A DNA stretch of 64,000 bases from Amblyomma americanum (GCF_052857255.1 NC_135506.1:76713056-76777055), one strand, 5' to 3'. Counted from the first letter of the stretch, positions 47,969-61,005 are shown. Notes: generated from the letters alone by a model not told the origin. Translations and numbers: made by a program.

Positions 47969-49589
47969 GCATCCTAATCATGAGGAGCTGTTTTTGACGA
48001 GAACCTAGAAAGTTTTAAAGATAGTAGACCAATAGGGGTTCGCTTGCACTCATCGTTTCTCGTATCATAAAGACACATGTTTTCCACAAAGTTAGAAAAA
48101 TTGCATATAATTTGAATGAACAGTTCAGTGTGCTTTGATGAAAAAATATACTAACGCACAGAACTCTGATCCATCAGCAGCGTCCTATATTGACAAGAGG
48201 GAGGGTTGAAATTCAATACTACTCTACCGCTAGGTGACGCCACCGGCTCGTGTGCTGTCCGCTAGTCACTTGCGTCAATGCATATTTTATGCGTTCAAGA
48301 CAAAAAATATTTATCGTTATTATAATTCTTTACAACTTCGTTGACTTAATTTTGCAGCTATATAAGGCGTGCTTCTGTGGCTAGGTTTTCAGAAAACCTC
48401 AACTCTTATGAAATCACTGAACTCTAGCGCGTCGCAAGCCTCAAAACTCTTTTTGAAAAATGTTTCCATGTTAAAAAGAAGACTAAAATGAATGTAAATG
48501 GCGACTGAAAGCCTTCACACGGTCATGGGCTAAGGTCTCTGGATCCACTATTCCTGGTCGCTACACGAGAGTTTTGTACGCGCCACCTACCGTAAACTAA
48601 ACGCGCCACATAATGAAGGGGGGTGGGCACAACCTTCCGAAGTTCTGCGTCGTGCCCACGCGCATGGCGCTAGGCGTGGCTTAGCAATCACAGACTCGGC
48701 TGTTATCTCGTAGAACACGCATCAGTTAACTGCGTCTTCGCAGAACTAATTCTCTCTATGCTGACGCTTATTTCTTGCACAAAAAAACAAGAACAATATT
48801 CAGCACAATATAACTTTGCTGCACTTTGATAAACGTTATTAAATTACTCATCTTTGTGATAGTGTTCATTGAACTGTGATGCTAACACATTGAACGATAT
48901 GCATATACACCTTTCCTAGTGGCCAACCTCCCTTAATGAAACCACGATGCAAGCTTCTACTAGCAAAAGGGGCTATCAAAGAATCCGGATACGGGTAACC
49001 AGCACGTACTTGCGTTATATTTTATGCATCGTCACTGAAAGTGCCACCATCGATTCTCGTGAGCACGACGTATGGAAAAAAAAAAGGAACATATCATTCA
49101 CACTAGGTGTTTGTTCATTATGGATAATTCCGACCACGGTATACCGTCGGAAACTTCGGTGCGTTACTTTCCTACGTCCTAACCGGCTCTGTCGCAGTCC
49201 TCATTGAATTCCATCGATTCGAGACAATATTCACGTCACAGGGTGGCCAAAAATCTTTCCTAGACCTTAAAAGTAACCCTCCAGCTACCCGACTGGATAG
49301 ATGGAGCGTAATATGCCTATCAACGTCCACGCCACAACTGTCGTTACGTTCCATGCTCGTGTTCCTACAGCTTCTAGGGGTTTCTAACGTCTAAGTTCTA
49401 ATTATAGCGTCTAATTTCTGCAATGCATGCGGGTCAACCAGGGCACGGAAGGATGAGGTGGGGAGGGGGGTACGAAAGGTCGCTGCGAAGGGTACATGGA
49501 ATAGGCAGGGTGGGTCAGACGGGCGTAGTACAACACTCAGGCATCCACTAATGTACTCACGTGATGTTGTTCCCTTTACGGGATGCCGG
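47969..49589. other. Unassigned AT-rich spacer
   Basis: No supported feature. Confidence 0.3.
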
Positions 49590-52500
49590 TGCCTTGCGTT
49601 CACTCGCTTGGCTTCGGCGCCAGCGGGTGTCCCGTGTGCGCCGAATGCGTCACGCCCGCTCTTTTTTTTTCTTCCTGGAGTTGACCGCCGCGTCCCCACG
49701 AGGCCGATTAGGAAGACCAGTTGCGAACTGGCCAACCTACTACGGCAGCAACGCAGTCGGTAGAAGAGGTGGTGGTAACAGGAGAACCAGCAACTAGCGA
49801 GAACTAGTCCCGTAGGTCGCGGTCGCTGTGCTCTCTCTTTTGTCCTTCTGCACAGGCTTCGGCGACACGACGCAGGAGGGCCACTCCGACAGTCACACGG
49901 CACGGTACACACGAAGCCGCAGTTCTAGGCCACATTTCTCGCCCCTCAACGTCGAAGAAGCTACGCGCCGGCTTCCCTTCCCTGCGAGAATAAAAGGCCT
50001 TCGGCCTTCGTGACGCCGCCCGCTCGGCTACGGAGCGCCTCACACACCTCGGACTCCCGGCCTCTGATGACGCGACGCCGGGAAGCCAGGGGGAGCTGCC
50101 GCTCTCGTTTGCGCATGCGCAGATCCCAATCTAGGGAGCGCTCGAGCAGCGCTTCCTCGCTGACGCGTGTCATCGAGAGGCGAGAGAAAGAAAGTGGGAG
50201 AGGGGGGAGCGAGGGAACAGCGAAGTGAACGAAGAGCACAGGCGAAGTGAGAGGATGAAACGAAGAGGCAAGGAAAGGAACGAAATTCCTGACTTCGAGC
50301 AGCAACGAGAGAGTCGAAAGAGCGATGACGAAGAGTGTCAGAAAAGGGGAAAGGGAGTGAACGAAGGTGCTAGGGTTTCTTCCCTCAGACGAAATCTACG
50401 GAGGCACACAGTCTGCTGAAAGAATTAAGCTGAATGAGACGTGGTGGAACGCGCTTTAAAACACTTCTTTATTTCCTATTTTCGTGTCTTCCTTTCTTTG
50501 GCCAAGGAAAAATGAATTAAAGAATAAGAAGGGGAAAACCAGAAGTTGCGATGTGATGGACGAAAAAAAAAAAAACACGGGTAGAGAAAGGAACAGCACA
50601 GCGACTATGCAGTAGTCTATTCCGCTCTCCCGCGCCTCTTTCACCGTCTGCCCCATTATTCTCCTCTACGCTAGCGCCCCTCTGTGGCGCTGAGAACGCC
50701 GCGCCGTCTGCCGGTTCCCGTCCCAACGAGGCAGCCGTCGGGAGGCAGTCCCGGACCGTTGTGTTGCGTCGAAACTTTTCAGGCTCCGCCGAGAACCCCG
50801 AAAGAACCCTTCGTACATATACCGCCTCTTTGCCATCGATTGAAAGGGAGGAAGGAAGGGTGAGGGAAGCGGCTGAGGGAAGAAAAGTGCGAGTAGGGAG
50901 CGCAAGCAGCGCATGCGCGCACGAGATGGTGACGTATCTCTCGTGCTTGTGTTTTCAGCCGCCTGCGACTTTCTCTCTCCCTCTATCAACCTCTCCCTCA
51001 CGTCGTCGAGCCGGCACCACGGCTGCCACCCGGCGCACGTGGTGGCGGTGGTTCCTTCGATCGAAACGGCGCTGTGGATCGATAGACGGCGCGGCTCCTG
51101 CTCGGTCGGCTGGCATGCTTTCCCTTTCGCTCTCCGTCTAGGGAAAAAAAGGAAGCGAACGGGTAAACCGACGCACCTCCTCGCCTGACGAGTGGCCACC
51201 TCGCTCACCGCTGCTCTCGAGCTTTGCCTGTGTACGCCTTCTCCCTTTTGATTTCTAAACTTGTACCCTGTTTTCTTAGAAAGGAGAACGATCCCTTTTA
51301 TTTTGTCTAAAGCAGAAACTTCTGCTGTTACTTTTCCCTAAAGTGGCCGTTTCAGCCTCTCTAGCTGTCCCATAAAATCATACTTTTCCTTTTGCGTTTC
51401 CTCGCACAAAGATTTCCTCCAGCTAGCTTCTAACATGCTTTGCCTCTATTTTTCCATTCCTTATTGAAGGAAAAGGGCGGCAGGATAAGAACGTAAAACC
51501 CTTTGTGTTGTTCATATATCCCTAAAGTCCCGTTAAGTGCCTCTACACACGCTCGTAAGGATCTCTCTCGCCTCTTTTCATTTCCCTAAAACCAGTACAC
51601 CTGCCAGGTAAGTTCCAGATGGTTATTCCCCCATTTTTCTATCCTGGCATGAGGGGATCGAACGGGAAGAGTTCTATCCGCACTGTGGAACAAAACTCCT
51701 CTCTCCTCCGCGAAGTCTTGCCACAGCGTTTTATGCTTTCCCTCTGAACGAGCTTATCATCCCCTGCGTTCCCCTTCCCCACAACAGCCGACTGCGTGTC
51801 GTACATCTCGAGATGTTACGGCGGCCCGTAACATTTTGCGCGGGCTCTTCGTCTATCCTTTTCCTTTTTTTTTTTTTTGGGGGGGGGGGGGGGAGACGCG
51901 TCCGCTATTTCCCACAAAGAAGTCCACCCTTGCTTTCTGCAAGCCTTATCCCTTCCTTAGCTCGGCAAGATCCCCTCCCTCTCAGCCGCCTTTTCCCGTT
52001 TCCACCTAGAACCTCTTTCTAGTATTACCTCGTCCCGTCACGCTAGCTTAGCGTTTTATTTTCCCCATTCCTCGTTTCTTAGCACCGGCCTCGCCGCGGC
52101 AGGTGCGCTCTCGGCGACGTTAGCGAGGCCCTATTATGCGGTCGTAACTCCGAGGCACGGCCGGAGGCTGCGCACGGCCAGCTCTATGGCAACGTCCTCC
52201 CGAATGGATGAGAGGAGCGCTCGTCTCGCCTGGTGCGCGCCACGTGTAGCGAGAGGATGGAGAAGGGAAAGACATTTCCCCCTTCTCGATCCCTTTTTAG
52301 GGAACGACAGGAGCGCTAGCCCCTCACTCCTTTTCCCGCATGCCCCCCCCCCCCCCCCCCCCCCTCTTTCCTTTGAGGCATTTCTTGAAAAGCCTCCGGT
52401 GCTCTTGGGTGACGCGGCAAATGGCAGCTCGTTTCTTTGGGCTCAGCGGCTCGCGTTTATCCTGTGGTTCCCGTCGTTAGTTACATGCGCGCACGCCTCT

Positions 52501-52600
52501 CAGCGGCGGCAAATTGCGTGCACCGCCTTCTTCGGAATACGGCGCGTTATACCGAGTTGTGGATATTACTTGAGACATAATCCTCGCCCTGCATGACGAC
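49590..52600. other. Large GC/CpG-rich region, no gene recognised
   Basis: The longest GC-rich block in the window, densest at 49,590-51,190 and 52,080-52,570. Frames up to 180 codons overlap on both strands but show low-complexity Arg/Ser/Pro composition and no domain. Contains T14-G15 at 51,865-51,893 and C22 at 52,343-52,364. Best read as one or more promoter/5' UTR regions, or simply compositional; the exon pattern cannot be resolved by eye. Confidence 0.3.
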
Positions 52601-53521
52601 TGCTGGTTGCTACTTACGTCATCTTCTCTCGAAGATGAGCAGCTTGTTTCTCAGAAATGTTGCCGCCAGCAGGAAATGTTCCAACACAGCAGTTTGAGTG
52701 CTGATAATAGCGTGCAGACCTTGCACAGCGGAGTGCGCGGAAGCGTTAAGCCCGAGTGCACGCTACCCTACCCGATGTTATAGAGCCCGGCGCAAGAGGG
52801 AACGGGGAACGTCGGAAGAGATGTGCTTAACGAAAACGCTAAGGCGTTCGTGCTTTGTACGGTGTCGGGAGTCTTTCAACGCTCGTGCCAGCTGTCGTCT
52901 TTCGAGTGCTTAAGTGCTGCACATACGAACGAGCACGCCGATTTTCGTGTGTGCGGCTGCCAGCCAGGAAACGGAAAGGAGGAGAGACGGAGGGAGAGAG
53001 AGAGACACGCAGTTCTTCGTTCAGGGCAGTGCATCAAATTTTTATGAAGCGTCGCTGGGTGCAACGATCTGCTGTTTCTAGAGCATGGGATGAAAAGAGC
53101 GGAGCGTGTTTAATGACAGAAAGGTACTAGAGGTCGGGTGAAGGAACATCCCTCCACCTTCCTGTGGAAAAGGAGAATTCGGGAAAGCCCGTGGGAAGAA
53201 CATGGGGAGAAGGAAGGTGTCAATGCGCGCGGAGTGAGCGCATGAACGATTAGAATTTAATGCGAAGCCGCTGTTTGTCACGCGTATATAGAGAGGGGGA
53301 GTATCGCTTGATGGTAATCATAATTAAGTGTAGGAGCGAGTGAATTAAGGAACGGAAGGAAACCACCTATGTTAGGATCATCTGTCGCATCCGCGGCGTA
53401 GAGAAATACAAATTATAACGATGAGTGGTATTAAATTAGAGTAAATGAAGAATGGACGAAATGGTGCACGAAACGTATAAAGTGGGGTTGAAGACGCTCA
53501 CTTGTTCCCACATCCTTCCAT
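52601..53521. other. Unassigned spacer
   Basis: No supported feature. Purine-rich stretch around 52,970-53,010. Confidence 0.3.
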
Positions 53522-53778
53522 GAGCACTAAGGCCGCCGCGGTGGCTCAGTGGTCATGGCGCTCGGATGCTGACCCAAAAGACGTGGGTTCGATCCCGGCC
53601 GCGGCAGTCGAGTTTCGATGTAGGCGAAATTCTAAAGACCAATGTACTGTGCGATGTCAGTGCACGTTAAAGAACCCCAATTTGATCAAAATTTCCGGAG
53701 CCCTTTACTACGCCCTCATAGCCTGGGTCGCTTGGGGACGTTGAACGCCCGTATACCAAACCAAACCAAGAGCACTAA
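53522..53778 (+). repeat. Full-length Ruka-type SINE with 9-bp TSD
   Basis: The element 53,531-53,769 begins 'ggccgccgcggtggctcagt' (A-box), has the B-box 'gggttcgatcccgg', the standard body and a CCAAA-repeat tail. TSD gagcactaa at 53,522-53,530 and 53,770-53,778. Confidence 0.92.
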
Positions 53779-54867
53779 CACTGCATCAAAAGCAGTTTTG
53801 ATGGCCTCAGGTTCTTTAGGAAACGTTAAAGTTCACGCGCAGTCGTGCATGCAGCATTTCAAAAAACTCAAAGGGCGGCTGCATCTCTGATAGTATACGG
53901 ATGATAAGCACTGTCTCCGTTTTGTGCTTATGCTTTCGCGCTGCTGTGGCTTGCCTTGCGAGTGCGTAATGTGTTCAGACGGTGCCGCCACCACCCTTCT
54001 TGACATTTCCGGGCCCTTGCCTATCGCTATAGCGTTCCGCGTCAAGACCACGAGCTTCCACCACGCCGTTGTTCCGGTTTATCCAGGGCACTGCTTTTAG
54101 TGTGACGCACCTACAACGTCGACACTGGGGTATTGTATGCTACGTCAGCACGTATATGCACGGTGGCGCCGCCTTCTCGGCGCCCTCTATTAAGCCGCTC
54201 TGCCATTTCTGCTCGACACCCTATAGGTGCGCCACTCCGTCGCTTCAACTGCGGCACCCTAAGCAGCCCCACATACCTGCGCTACTACGTCACTCTCCGT
54301 TCCGGCCACGGAGGAAGATTGTAAGGAGTGGAAACTCCGCCGTCTGCGGCGACCAGAAAAGGTCACAAGCCCGCGGCGCCACTATCCTGCTGGCGGCGCC
54401 TGGCGGCCTGGAAAGAAACTATTGAAATACAACGTCACGGCGTGCCCGCTGAAGCAAACACCCGTGTCGTCTGCTTGCCGTCTGCTTTGAGCGCGCGCCG
54501 TCACTGCATGCGCCCCCGTCGGCGCATACAATTGTGACATCTGGTCGCCTGCGCTCGCTCGCGCAGACGGGAGTTTCACCTCTTGCTCCGTGGTTCCGGC
54601 ACACAGTCGTTGGCACCCTTCCCCCCCCCCCCTTCTATACCTCCTTTTCTGATTACTGTTCCCCATTGCTCGAGTCCCTGCCACCCCTTCTTGCTCTTTC
54701 TGCGGCGCACGCACTCCGCCCCAACACCTGTGTCTCGCGGACGCGTGAGGACGGTGGTCGAAGCGAATTCAGGGCAATCTTCCTATAACAGCTAGCGCTG
54801 TAAAGGGCTCTGAATTATGTAGAATATGACGGAAGCGGTGCGCAATAGCGCCTGTGGACACAGCCAA
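53779..54867. other. Spacer, GC-rich at 54,130-54,790
   Basis: CpG-rich in its second half, with C12 at 54,621-54,632. Overlapping frames without domains. No gene supported. Confidence 0.3.
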
Positions 54868-55161
54868 GAGAGAGAGAGAGAGACTCTTTAATGAAGAAAC
54901 AGAGAATTTAGCCGGCGTTTCAATATCGCTGGCATGCTACTCTGCGTATGGAGGGGAATTTGGGAGATAAAGACTGAAGGAGAGCAGCGTGGAAGAGGTG
55001 GAAGGAAAAAAAACGAAGATAAAATGCAGCCCTGAAATGGGTAGTAAGGATGCAGTGGCGAGTATTGATGTAACCTATGGAATGATGGAGTGCATAGTCC
55101 GACGAATGGGCTGACGAAGTTCACTGCAAGAAGAATGCATGAAGGTAACCTGCAAGTGAAT

Positions 55162-56118
55162 TTAGAGCTTATCGAGATGTCCAATGTCTTTTAAATATGT
55201 AAAAAGAAAGTTCATTGCAAGTCTCTGTTGCCTGAAGCAGGCTAAGGGGCCTAAAACTTTGTCCATTGTTAGGGGCACTGGGCAGAGCTTCTGCATGCAA
55301 TGTTCATAGTACGCACGCTCGTTAGCATACGCAGGGCACTCAAGCAGGATATGTTCCACAGTTTCTATCGAGGCACAGTTGTCACAATGCGGACTGTTCA
55401 TTTGTCCAAAACGGTATCGCAGGCCATTTGTATATGCAGCATTCAGACGATGTCGGTGATAAAGTGTTTCGAGTTGTCGAGGAATTCTGGGTGAGAGTCT
55501 TGATCTAAGATGTGGGTCGATTGAGTGAAGAAATTGGTACTGATGTGTCGGCAAACTCCAAAGCCGATACGTTTCTTCGTACGCAAAACTTTTAGCCATT
55601 TGGGACGCATCAGATTTCGTGAGAAAACTTCGAATGTATCTCTGATGTTGATGGCCCTTACGGGCCGCTTCATCTGCTTTTTCATTAGCCATAATGCCAC
55701 AGTGAGCAGGTACCCACTGAAATGTTATGCAGTGGCCTGCGGCAATAGCTAAATGATGTATATACCCAATGTCCAGGGAAACTGGCTGGTGATTCGTTTT
55801 CTTCAGCAGGTTGGCCAGGATCTGCAGAGATGCTTTTGAATCGGTGAAGATAACCCAACGGCCGGCGGTTCGGCGCAGGATGTAAGAAACAGCTTCCTTA
55901 ATGCCGTGAAGCTCAGCTGTTGTAGAGGAGGTCCTCCGCTGCAGCCGGTAAGAAAGGGCATGGCCTGTTGAGGGCACATAAAGGCCACAAGAAGAAGTTT
56001 CTTTAGTAGTTGAACCATCGGTGAAGATATGGGTGTGCTGCGTATATTCTTCGATTAAGTAGGCGAGAGTAGCTTGCAGAAGTGCTGCCTGTGGCATGCG
56101 GCTCTTTGCATTCACACC
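55162..56118 (-). pseudogene. LINE RNase H domain and C-terminal zinc finger
   Basis: Continues the RT reading in another frame after a one-base shift. RNase H motifs are THIFTDGSTT, STTAELHGIKEA, VIFTDSKASL and ANEKADEAAR, giving the D-E-D acidic set; QWVPAHCGI precedes the last. The C-terminal finger is CDNCASIETVEHILLEC. The stop is followed by the 3' UTR. It is not a separate gene: there is no promoter or independent start context at the frame boundary. Confidence 0.85.
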
Positions 56119-58105
56119 TGGAAGACTTCTTCACCTTTAGAGGAGAGAGTGTCCATGGAGGAAAGGCCAGAGGTGGTAGTTTCTGAGGCTGATTAATAGT
56201 AGGAAGGGGCAGGAGCTGCACTGCCTGGCCAAAGCTAGAGTTGCTGTGAGTTAGGTGGACACGGTGTAGGAAGTGCTTCTTCCCTTGCAGGACATGGCGG
56301 AGATGGGTACGCATAGTTTCCTGGGCGGCAATTACCTCTAGTGGGAGACATCCTGCCTCCGCTACTGTTCCTGATGCAGAGGAACCCTTTGGGAGGCCAA
56401 GACATATTCGCAGGCAGTTGTTCCGTGCGGCATTGAGAGTCTTATTGCTTGATATAGATAATCTTTGAAGCACTGGTAGACAGTAGCGCAAGGTTCCTTC
56501 AACGTAGGCTTTTTCAAGCAGAAGCATTGATCGGCAGTTGCTACCCCACCTTGTTCCCGCCATGAACCTGAACACTTGCGATGCTGCAGTAATCCTCGCA
56601 CGGAGTTTTTTGATCTGAGGTGACCATGACAGATTATAGTCGATTACAACACCCAGGAATCGCTGAGATCGTACATATGGCAGCGATCGTCCGCCTAGGA
56701 GCAGCGGATATCGGGTCATCGTTTTTCTTGTAAACGCCATTGCAACACTCTTTTCTGGCGAGAGACGAAGACCTCTGGAAGCCAGGTACATCGAAATGTG
56801 CAATAGTGCTCTCTGAAGACGTTGCTGGGTAATATAGCGCGAACGTGACGCGGTCCAGATGCAGATATCATCAGCATAAATTGTTATGCGGACCCCTCGC
56901 GGAAGGTGTCTTCTTATGTGAATAAGGACAATATTGAACAGGAGAGGGCTGAGCATCGCTCCCTGTGGTACGCCCCTCTCCACTGCGTGAAAGCGTGTTG
57001 GACCGTTTGGAGTGGTAATAAAAATTTGTCGTTCTTTTAAATAATGCCCAATCCACTTGTATAGCCTTCCTCCAAGGCCAAGACTGCCAAAGGCTGCGAG
57101 AATGGCATGATGAAAGACGGAGTCAAAAGCGGCCTTGATGTCTAGGAAAACGGCTGTTGGGATGTACCCAGCATGAAGGTACTCCTCAATTGATGAGACG
57201 AGGGCGATGATATTGTCAGTCGCAGACCTGTTTTGACGGAACCCGTTCATTTCTTGGGGGAACTCATTTCGGCTTTCTAGGAACCAAGTTATGCGCTTGC
57301 AGATCATGCGCTCCATGAGCTTACCGACGCAGCTCAGTAGGGCAATGGGCCGGAATGATGCGTAGCTTGTTGGCTGCTTACAGGGTTTCAAAACGGGCAC
57401 GATTTTCGCCAGCTTCCATTCCGTAGGGACCTCACCAGCCATCCAGGAAGAATTGTAATACTCCAGGAGTCGAAGACGGGAGGTGTAGGGTAGCCTTGCA
57501 ATGGCGTCATAGGTCACCTCATCATGACCCGGAGACGTGTGCCTGTTTGTCTCCGCGATAGCTGCGGATAGTTCTTCCATTGTGAAAGGCAGGTCTAACG
57601 CTGGCACTGCCGCCTTTGGGATGCCTGTTTGACCATCTGCGGAGAGTGTCGAATGCCCTGACCCTGCCGACAGCAGCTTGCAGTATTCTTCTGACACTTC
57701 TTTTATAGATTTTTGTTCGTGAAGGGAGAGTGCAGCGAAGGGGTGGAGTTGTTGAAGTGGCGTGCGCATACCTCTAACTATCCGCCAAATATTGGTTACT
57801 GGTTTGCGCACATCCAGCGTAGAACAAAAGTCACGCCACTTTTTGCCGACTGAGTTTATCCATGTAGCGTCGAATGTGACGTTGTGCCCGTCGGCATGCA
57901 CGTAGGTCATCGAGGCTTTTTGTGCGCAGAGCTTTTCTTTCAGCTCGCCTGCGTATAGCGCAAAGCCTTTGGAATGTGTCATCATTTGAAGGTAGGTTAT
58001 CATTTTTAGCTGTAAGTTGTGTACTCGCCCTCAGGCAATACGCAATTGTCGATGCTAATTCCTCATTGCGAGTTGCCGCAGTAACTCCTCTGCTTACAGC
58101 GTCCT
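56113..58105 (-). pseudogene. LINE reverse transcriptase (frameshifted)
   Basis: Upstream of 57,843 the sensible reading is ...LCAIRRRAERKALRTKS... and ...HIRRYMDKLSRQK. It must shift by one base to continue as WRDFCSTLDVRKPVTNIW; an extra base in an A/G run at about 57,840-57,846 explains this. RT motifs follow: SPGHDEVTYDAI, WKLAKIVPVLKP, FRPIALLSCVGKLMERM, NGFRQNRSATDNI, AVFLDIKAAFDSV, GVPQGAMLSPLLFN, ITIYADDICIW (YADD at 56,867-56,878) and FLGVVIDYNLSW. All catalytic aspartates are present. The reading leaves frame after LSPLKVKKSS near 56,118. Confidence 0.85.
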
Positions 58106-58130
58106 TGTATGCCCATTGTATAGTAGTCTA

Positions 58131-59128
58131 TACGCACGCATGTGGATGCACGAAGGTCACACATCGTTCATGTGTGCTTGAACGTAACTATCATGTCTGC
58201 GCTGAACGGAAAAAAATCAACTAGTCCTCTATTGGCTGCCGAAAGACCACTGATCAGCACTTAATCGTCTAGACTGTTTTACTTGTCACTGACAATAGCC
58301 ACTATCGACCACCACCATTCTGTGCGGTGTGAATAACAGCATCTTAAAGCGAGGTGATTATCAGACTACGGGAAGAGGTGACGTGGACACTGGTGCCTTG
58401 GGAGAGCAGCTTTTTGGTGGGAAAGCTCGACAGGAATATTTTAAACAAATATAAACAAGCTTTGCCTGTGAAAGGTCTCCTTTAAGCCTGCAAAGCCTCT
58501 TGCCCCGAGTGCTCAATCTCCAAAAAAGAGAGCAAGTATGGGCCAGTCGGCGCGTCGCGACTTGAACCTGGCAACAGAGGTGTTTTTAGGAAAGGAAACC
58601 CGCGGTAACGGTCCCGCTATGGATCTGTTTGATATGGCTGCACTTGCTACACCAGTGCAAGGAATGCGCAGCACCTTCCCGTTCGTCTTGCCCGTGCAGC
58701 GCGCGGCCGCCGCACTTCAGTGTTTGTTTTGCATAAGTGCCCGCCTATAGTGCAGCACCAGTTCTTGGCTGGCCTGCACTCACCGAAGTGGCAACGCAGC
58801 ACCAGTGCAGCAGTATCGTAGCGCCAATGTGTCGGTCGGAGAAGACATGAGCGCAGTGTTAATGAAATGATGACATTTCTTTCTTGATAGGAGAAGGAAA
58901 TTAGCTGTTATCGGAATCAGGACTACAAACATAACAGGTCAAGTCGAGCTCCGTAGGCAGCATTTCAGCACACGTTTGTATATCACCTGCGGGTAATACA
59001 CGCAACGACTTTTTTGTTTTCGTGAAACGACTATTTCCACCTGCTGCATGGTTCATGACATGCACTTCATTGCGATTTCGTGCTTGAAAATTCTTCAAGT
59101 GGTTGGCTATTTTGTTGGCCGTTGACGT
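58131..59128. other. Unassigned spacer
   Basis: No supported feature. Confidence 0.3.
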
Positions 59129-59204
59129 CGACAGGGTCAATTGGAGAGACTTTGGAGGGTCCTTTGACCTGCAGTGGGCGTAGTCAGGCTGATGATGATG
59201 ATGA
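59129..59204 (+). mobile_element. RTE-like LINE, last 75 bp with (TGA)n tail
   Basis: 'cgacagggtcaattggagag', then 'cctttgacctgcagtgggcg' and a (GAT)n end match the final segment of the copy at 37.6 kb. Severely 5'-truncated. Confidence 0.7.
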
Positions 59205-60171
59205 CGCCAGAGCTAGCAGACGACAAGGCCTGCACTCGACCATTCGTTTTGGAATCATCCAGTGCCAAGCTGTACTTGGTCTGCCCAGACGCTGCACGCT
59301 CGCGGCACCACCGCGGAACTTCGCTAAACTAGTGCAGCCAAATCGAAGAGACCTGATGGGAAGGAAGGGATGAAAAGTGTGAAAGAGGGGAGAGAGAAAG
59401 AGATGCAAGTGTACAGCCTCGGTTAGAGGCCGCTTCGCCAACATGGTTTGCTTTTGGCCTGTATAGTGAGCCACTTCCGCCACCCCTGAACACTAAAAGA
59501 TCTTGGAAGAAAATGACGAGAGTTCGCCTCTCCATACTAAGATTTGACCTTCAGCGGTGACGTAGGAGATCCACCACACGGCTGGAAAACAAGCCATGTG
59601 ACCTGAAGACTTTTAACCGAGACTGCACATGTCGTGTACGGTCTAGTGTGCGTGCGCGTGAGTCTAACCTCGGGACCAGGGATCCGCAGCTCACAGTGCG
59701 CCTTTACATTGCATGCATGCAACTCAAAAGAGAGGCCCCAAACAAGCAGCAACATCACAGGAGAGAAAGACAAGACGTACAGCACTCGTGCTTGTTTGCA
59801 TCCTGCATGATGCTGCTTGATGAGCTGCGAAGTTCAAGTCACGTTCACGTTGTCTTTAACTGCCCCGAAGCCCCGATGTGAACTGTGCATTATGAGGCCT
59901 CTCTTGTACGATCGGCTCCACGAAACAACCTGCGCCAATCATAGGCGCGCACGGGTCTCTCCACAAAGGGGGCCGCAGTTAATTCATAGTAGCTCGTCAT
60001 GGTTCGCGCCTTATCGTAAGCAGGAGAGAATAAGGTAAAAAACTTGCGGCCCCGATGCCTAATAGAGAAGGCCACTCTACGACGCCGGCAGCGCCGTCGT
60101 TAGTCCTGAGTTCCTTTCATGCAGATAACAGGTGTAAAAAAAAACAACCATTTTCGCGTCTAAAGTCCGGC
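59205..60171. other. Unassigned spacer
   Basis: No supported feature. Confidence 0.3.
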
Positions 60172-60237
60172 ACTATACGAGGTACCTAATAACAGAAAAA
60201 GAGGAGCACTCGCCAAAAATAAAAAAGGGAACACAAA

Positions 60238-60273
60238 GACGTTTCGGGGCCCGTACGGGTCCCTTGTTCACAA
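60238..60273 (-). other. Hammerhead-like hairpin, left arm
   Basis: The minus strand has a GGG/CCCG-UA-CGGG/CCC hairpin followed by CGAAACGTC, the layout of hammerhead stem II, GAAA box and cleavage triplet. The CTGATGA box is degenerate (TGTGAACA). See the right-arm entry. Confidence 0.3.
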
Positions 60274-60300
60274 TGGCAGCAGATGGGCGAAGGTGGTGAC

Positions 60301-60624
60301 TTATGTGCGGTGCAGGTGGCGTAATGAGCATGCGTAAATCTCAGGAAGATTACCCTTCGTTCGGTTTAAATAATTTGGTGTCGTTTGGATGTGAAGTGAT
60401 TCTAGAAGTAAGTGGGACGAGAAATAGTTCTCCGTCGCGATGACTGAGGCGTTGTTCCAATCGATGGCATGTGATGCAGCTTGATAGTGTTCAGCCAAGG
60501 CATTTTCTTTCGTGCGGCCTTTGGCGACGTCGTTTTGATGTTGTTTTTAGCGCCTGATGAAATTGCCTGATTCGCCAATGTATGCAGCTTTTCAGTCCTT
60601 GCAGGGAATCTTGTACACCACTCC
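60301..60624 (-). pseudogene. GIY-YIG nuclease fragment, left arm (two stops)
   Basis: The minus strand encodes the same segment as the right arm (...EHYQAASHAIDWNNAS... to LRHLHRT), with several substitutions. Relative to the right arm it has a stop at 60,547-60,549 (TTA to TAA) and another in place of the Cys codon of KDCKAA (TGC to TGA, near 60,574). The reverse transcriptase is absent. Confidence 0.8.
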
Positions 60625-61005
60625 TTTTTGCTTCAGCTAAAAGTCAGAGTTAAAGACCGGGTTGAAAGAAACAGATTCCCCGGAGTGGTGTACAAGATTC
60701 CCTGCAAGGACTGCAAAGCTGCATACATCGGCGAATCAGGCAATTTCATCAGGCGCTTAAAACAACATCAAAATGACGTCGCCAAAGGCCGCACGAAAGA
60801 AAATGCCTTGGCTGAACACTATCAAGCTGCATCACGTGCCATCGATTGGAACAACGCCTCAGTCATCGCGACGGAGAAGTATTTATCGTCCCGCTTACTT
60901 CTAGAATCCCTTCCCATCCAAACGACGCCACATGTTCTAAACCGAACGAGGGGTAATCTTCCTGAGATTTACGCATGCTCATTACGCCACCTGCACCGTA
61001 CATAA
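60625..61005 (+). pseudogene. GIY-YIG nuclease fragment, right arm
   Basis: Open from the inverted junction to a stop at 61,003-61,005, without an ATG at the beginning. Motifs: GVVYKIPC (60,682 on, the GIY part), AAYIGESG with YIG at 60,724-60,732, RRLKQHQND (the conserved Arg and Lys/His region), then EHYQAASRAIDW and the C-terminal LPEIYACSLRHLHRT. This is the endonuclease domain that follows RT in Penelope-like retroelements. RT is missing, so it is a 5'-truncated remnant, though the nuclease segment itself is unbroken. Confidence 0.85.

Larger units (their letters stand above)
54868..58130 (-). mobile_element. RNase H-bearing LINE, 5'-truncated, two frameshifts, (TC)n tail
   Basis: Minus strand. 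Coding similarity starts near 58,130 (QWAYKDAVSRG...) in the linker between endonuclease and RT. It continues through RT and RNase H to a stop at 55,162. The 3' UTR of about 290 bp ends 'ttcattaaagag' followed by a (TC)n tail at about 54,868-54,884. The endonuclease and any ORF1 are missing. Two single-base frameshifts (near 57,843 and 56,118) disable it. This is the most complete LINE in the window. Confidence 0.87.
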
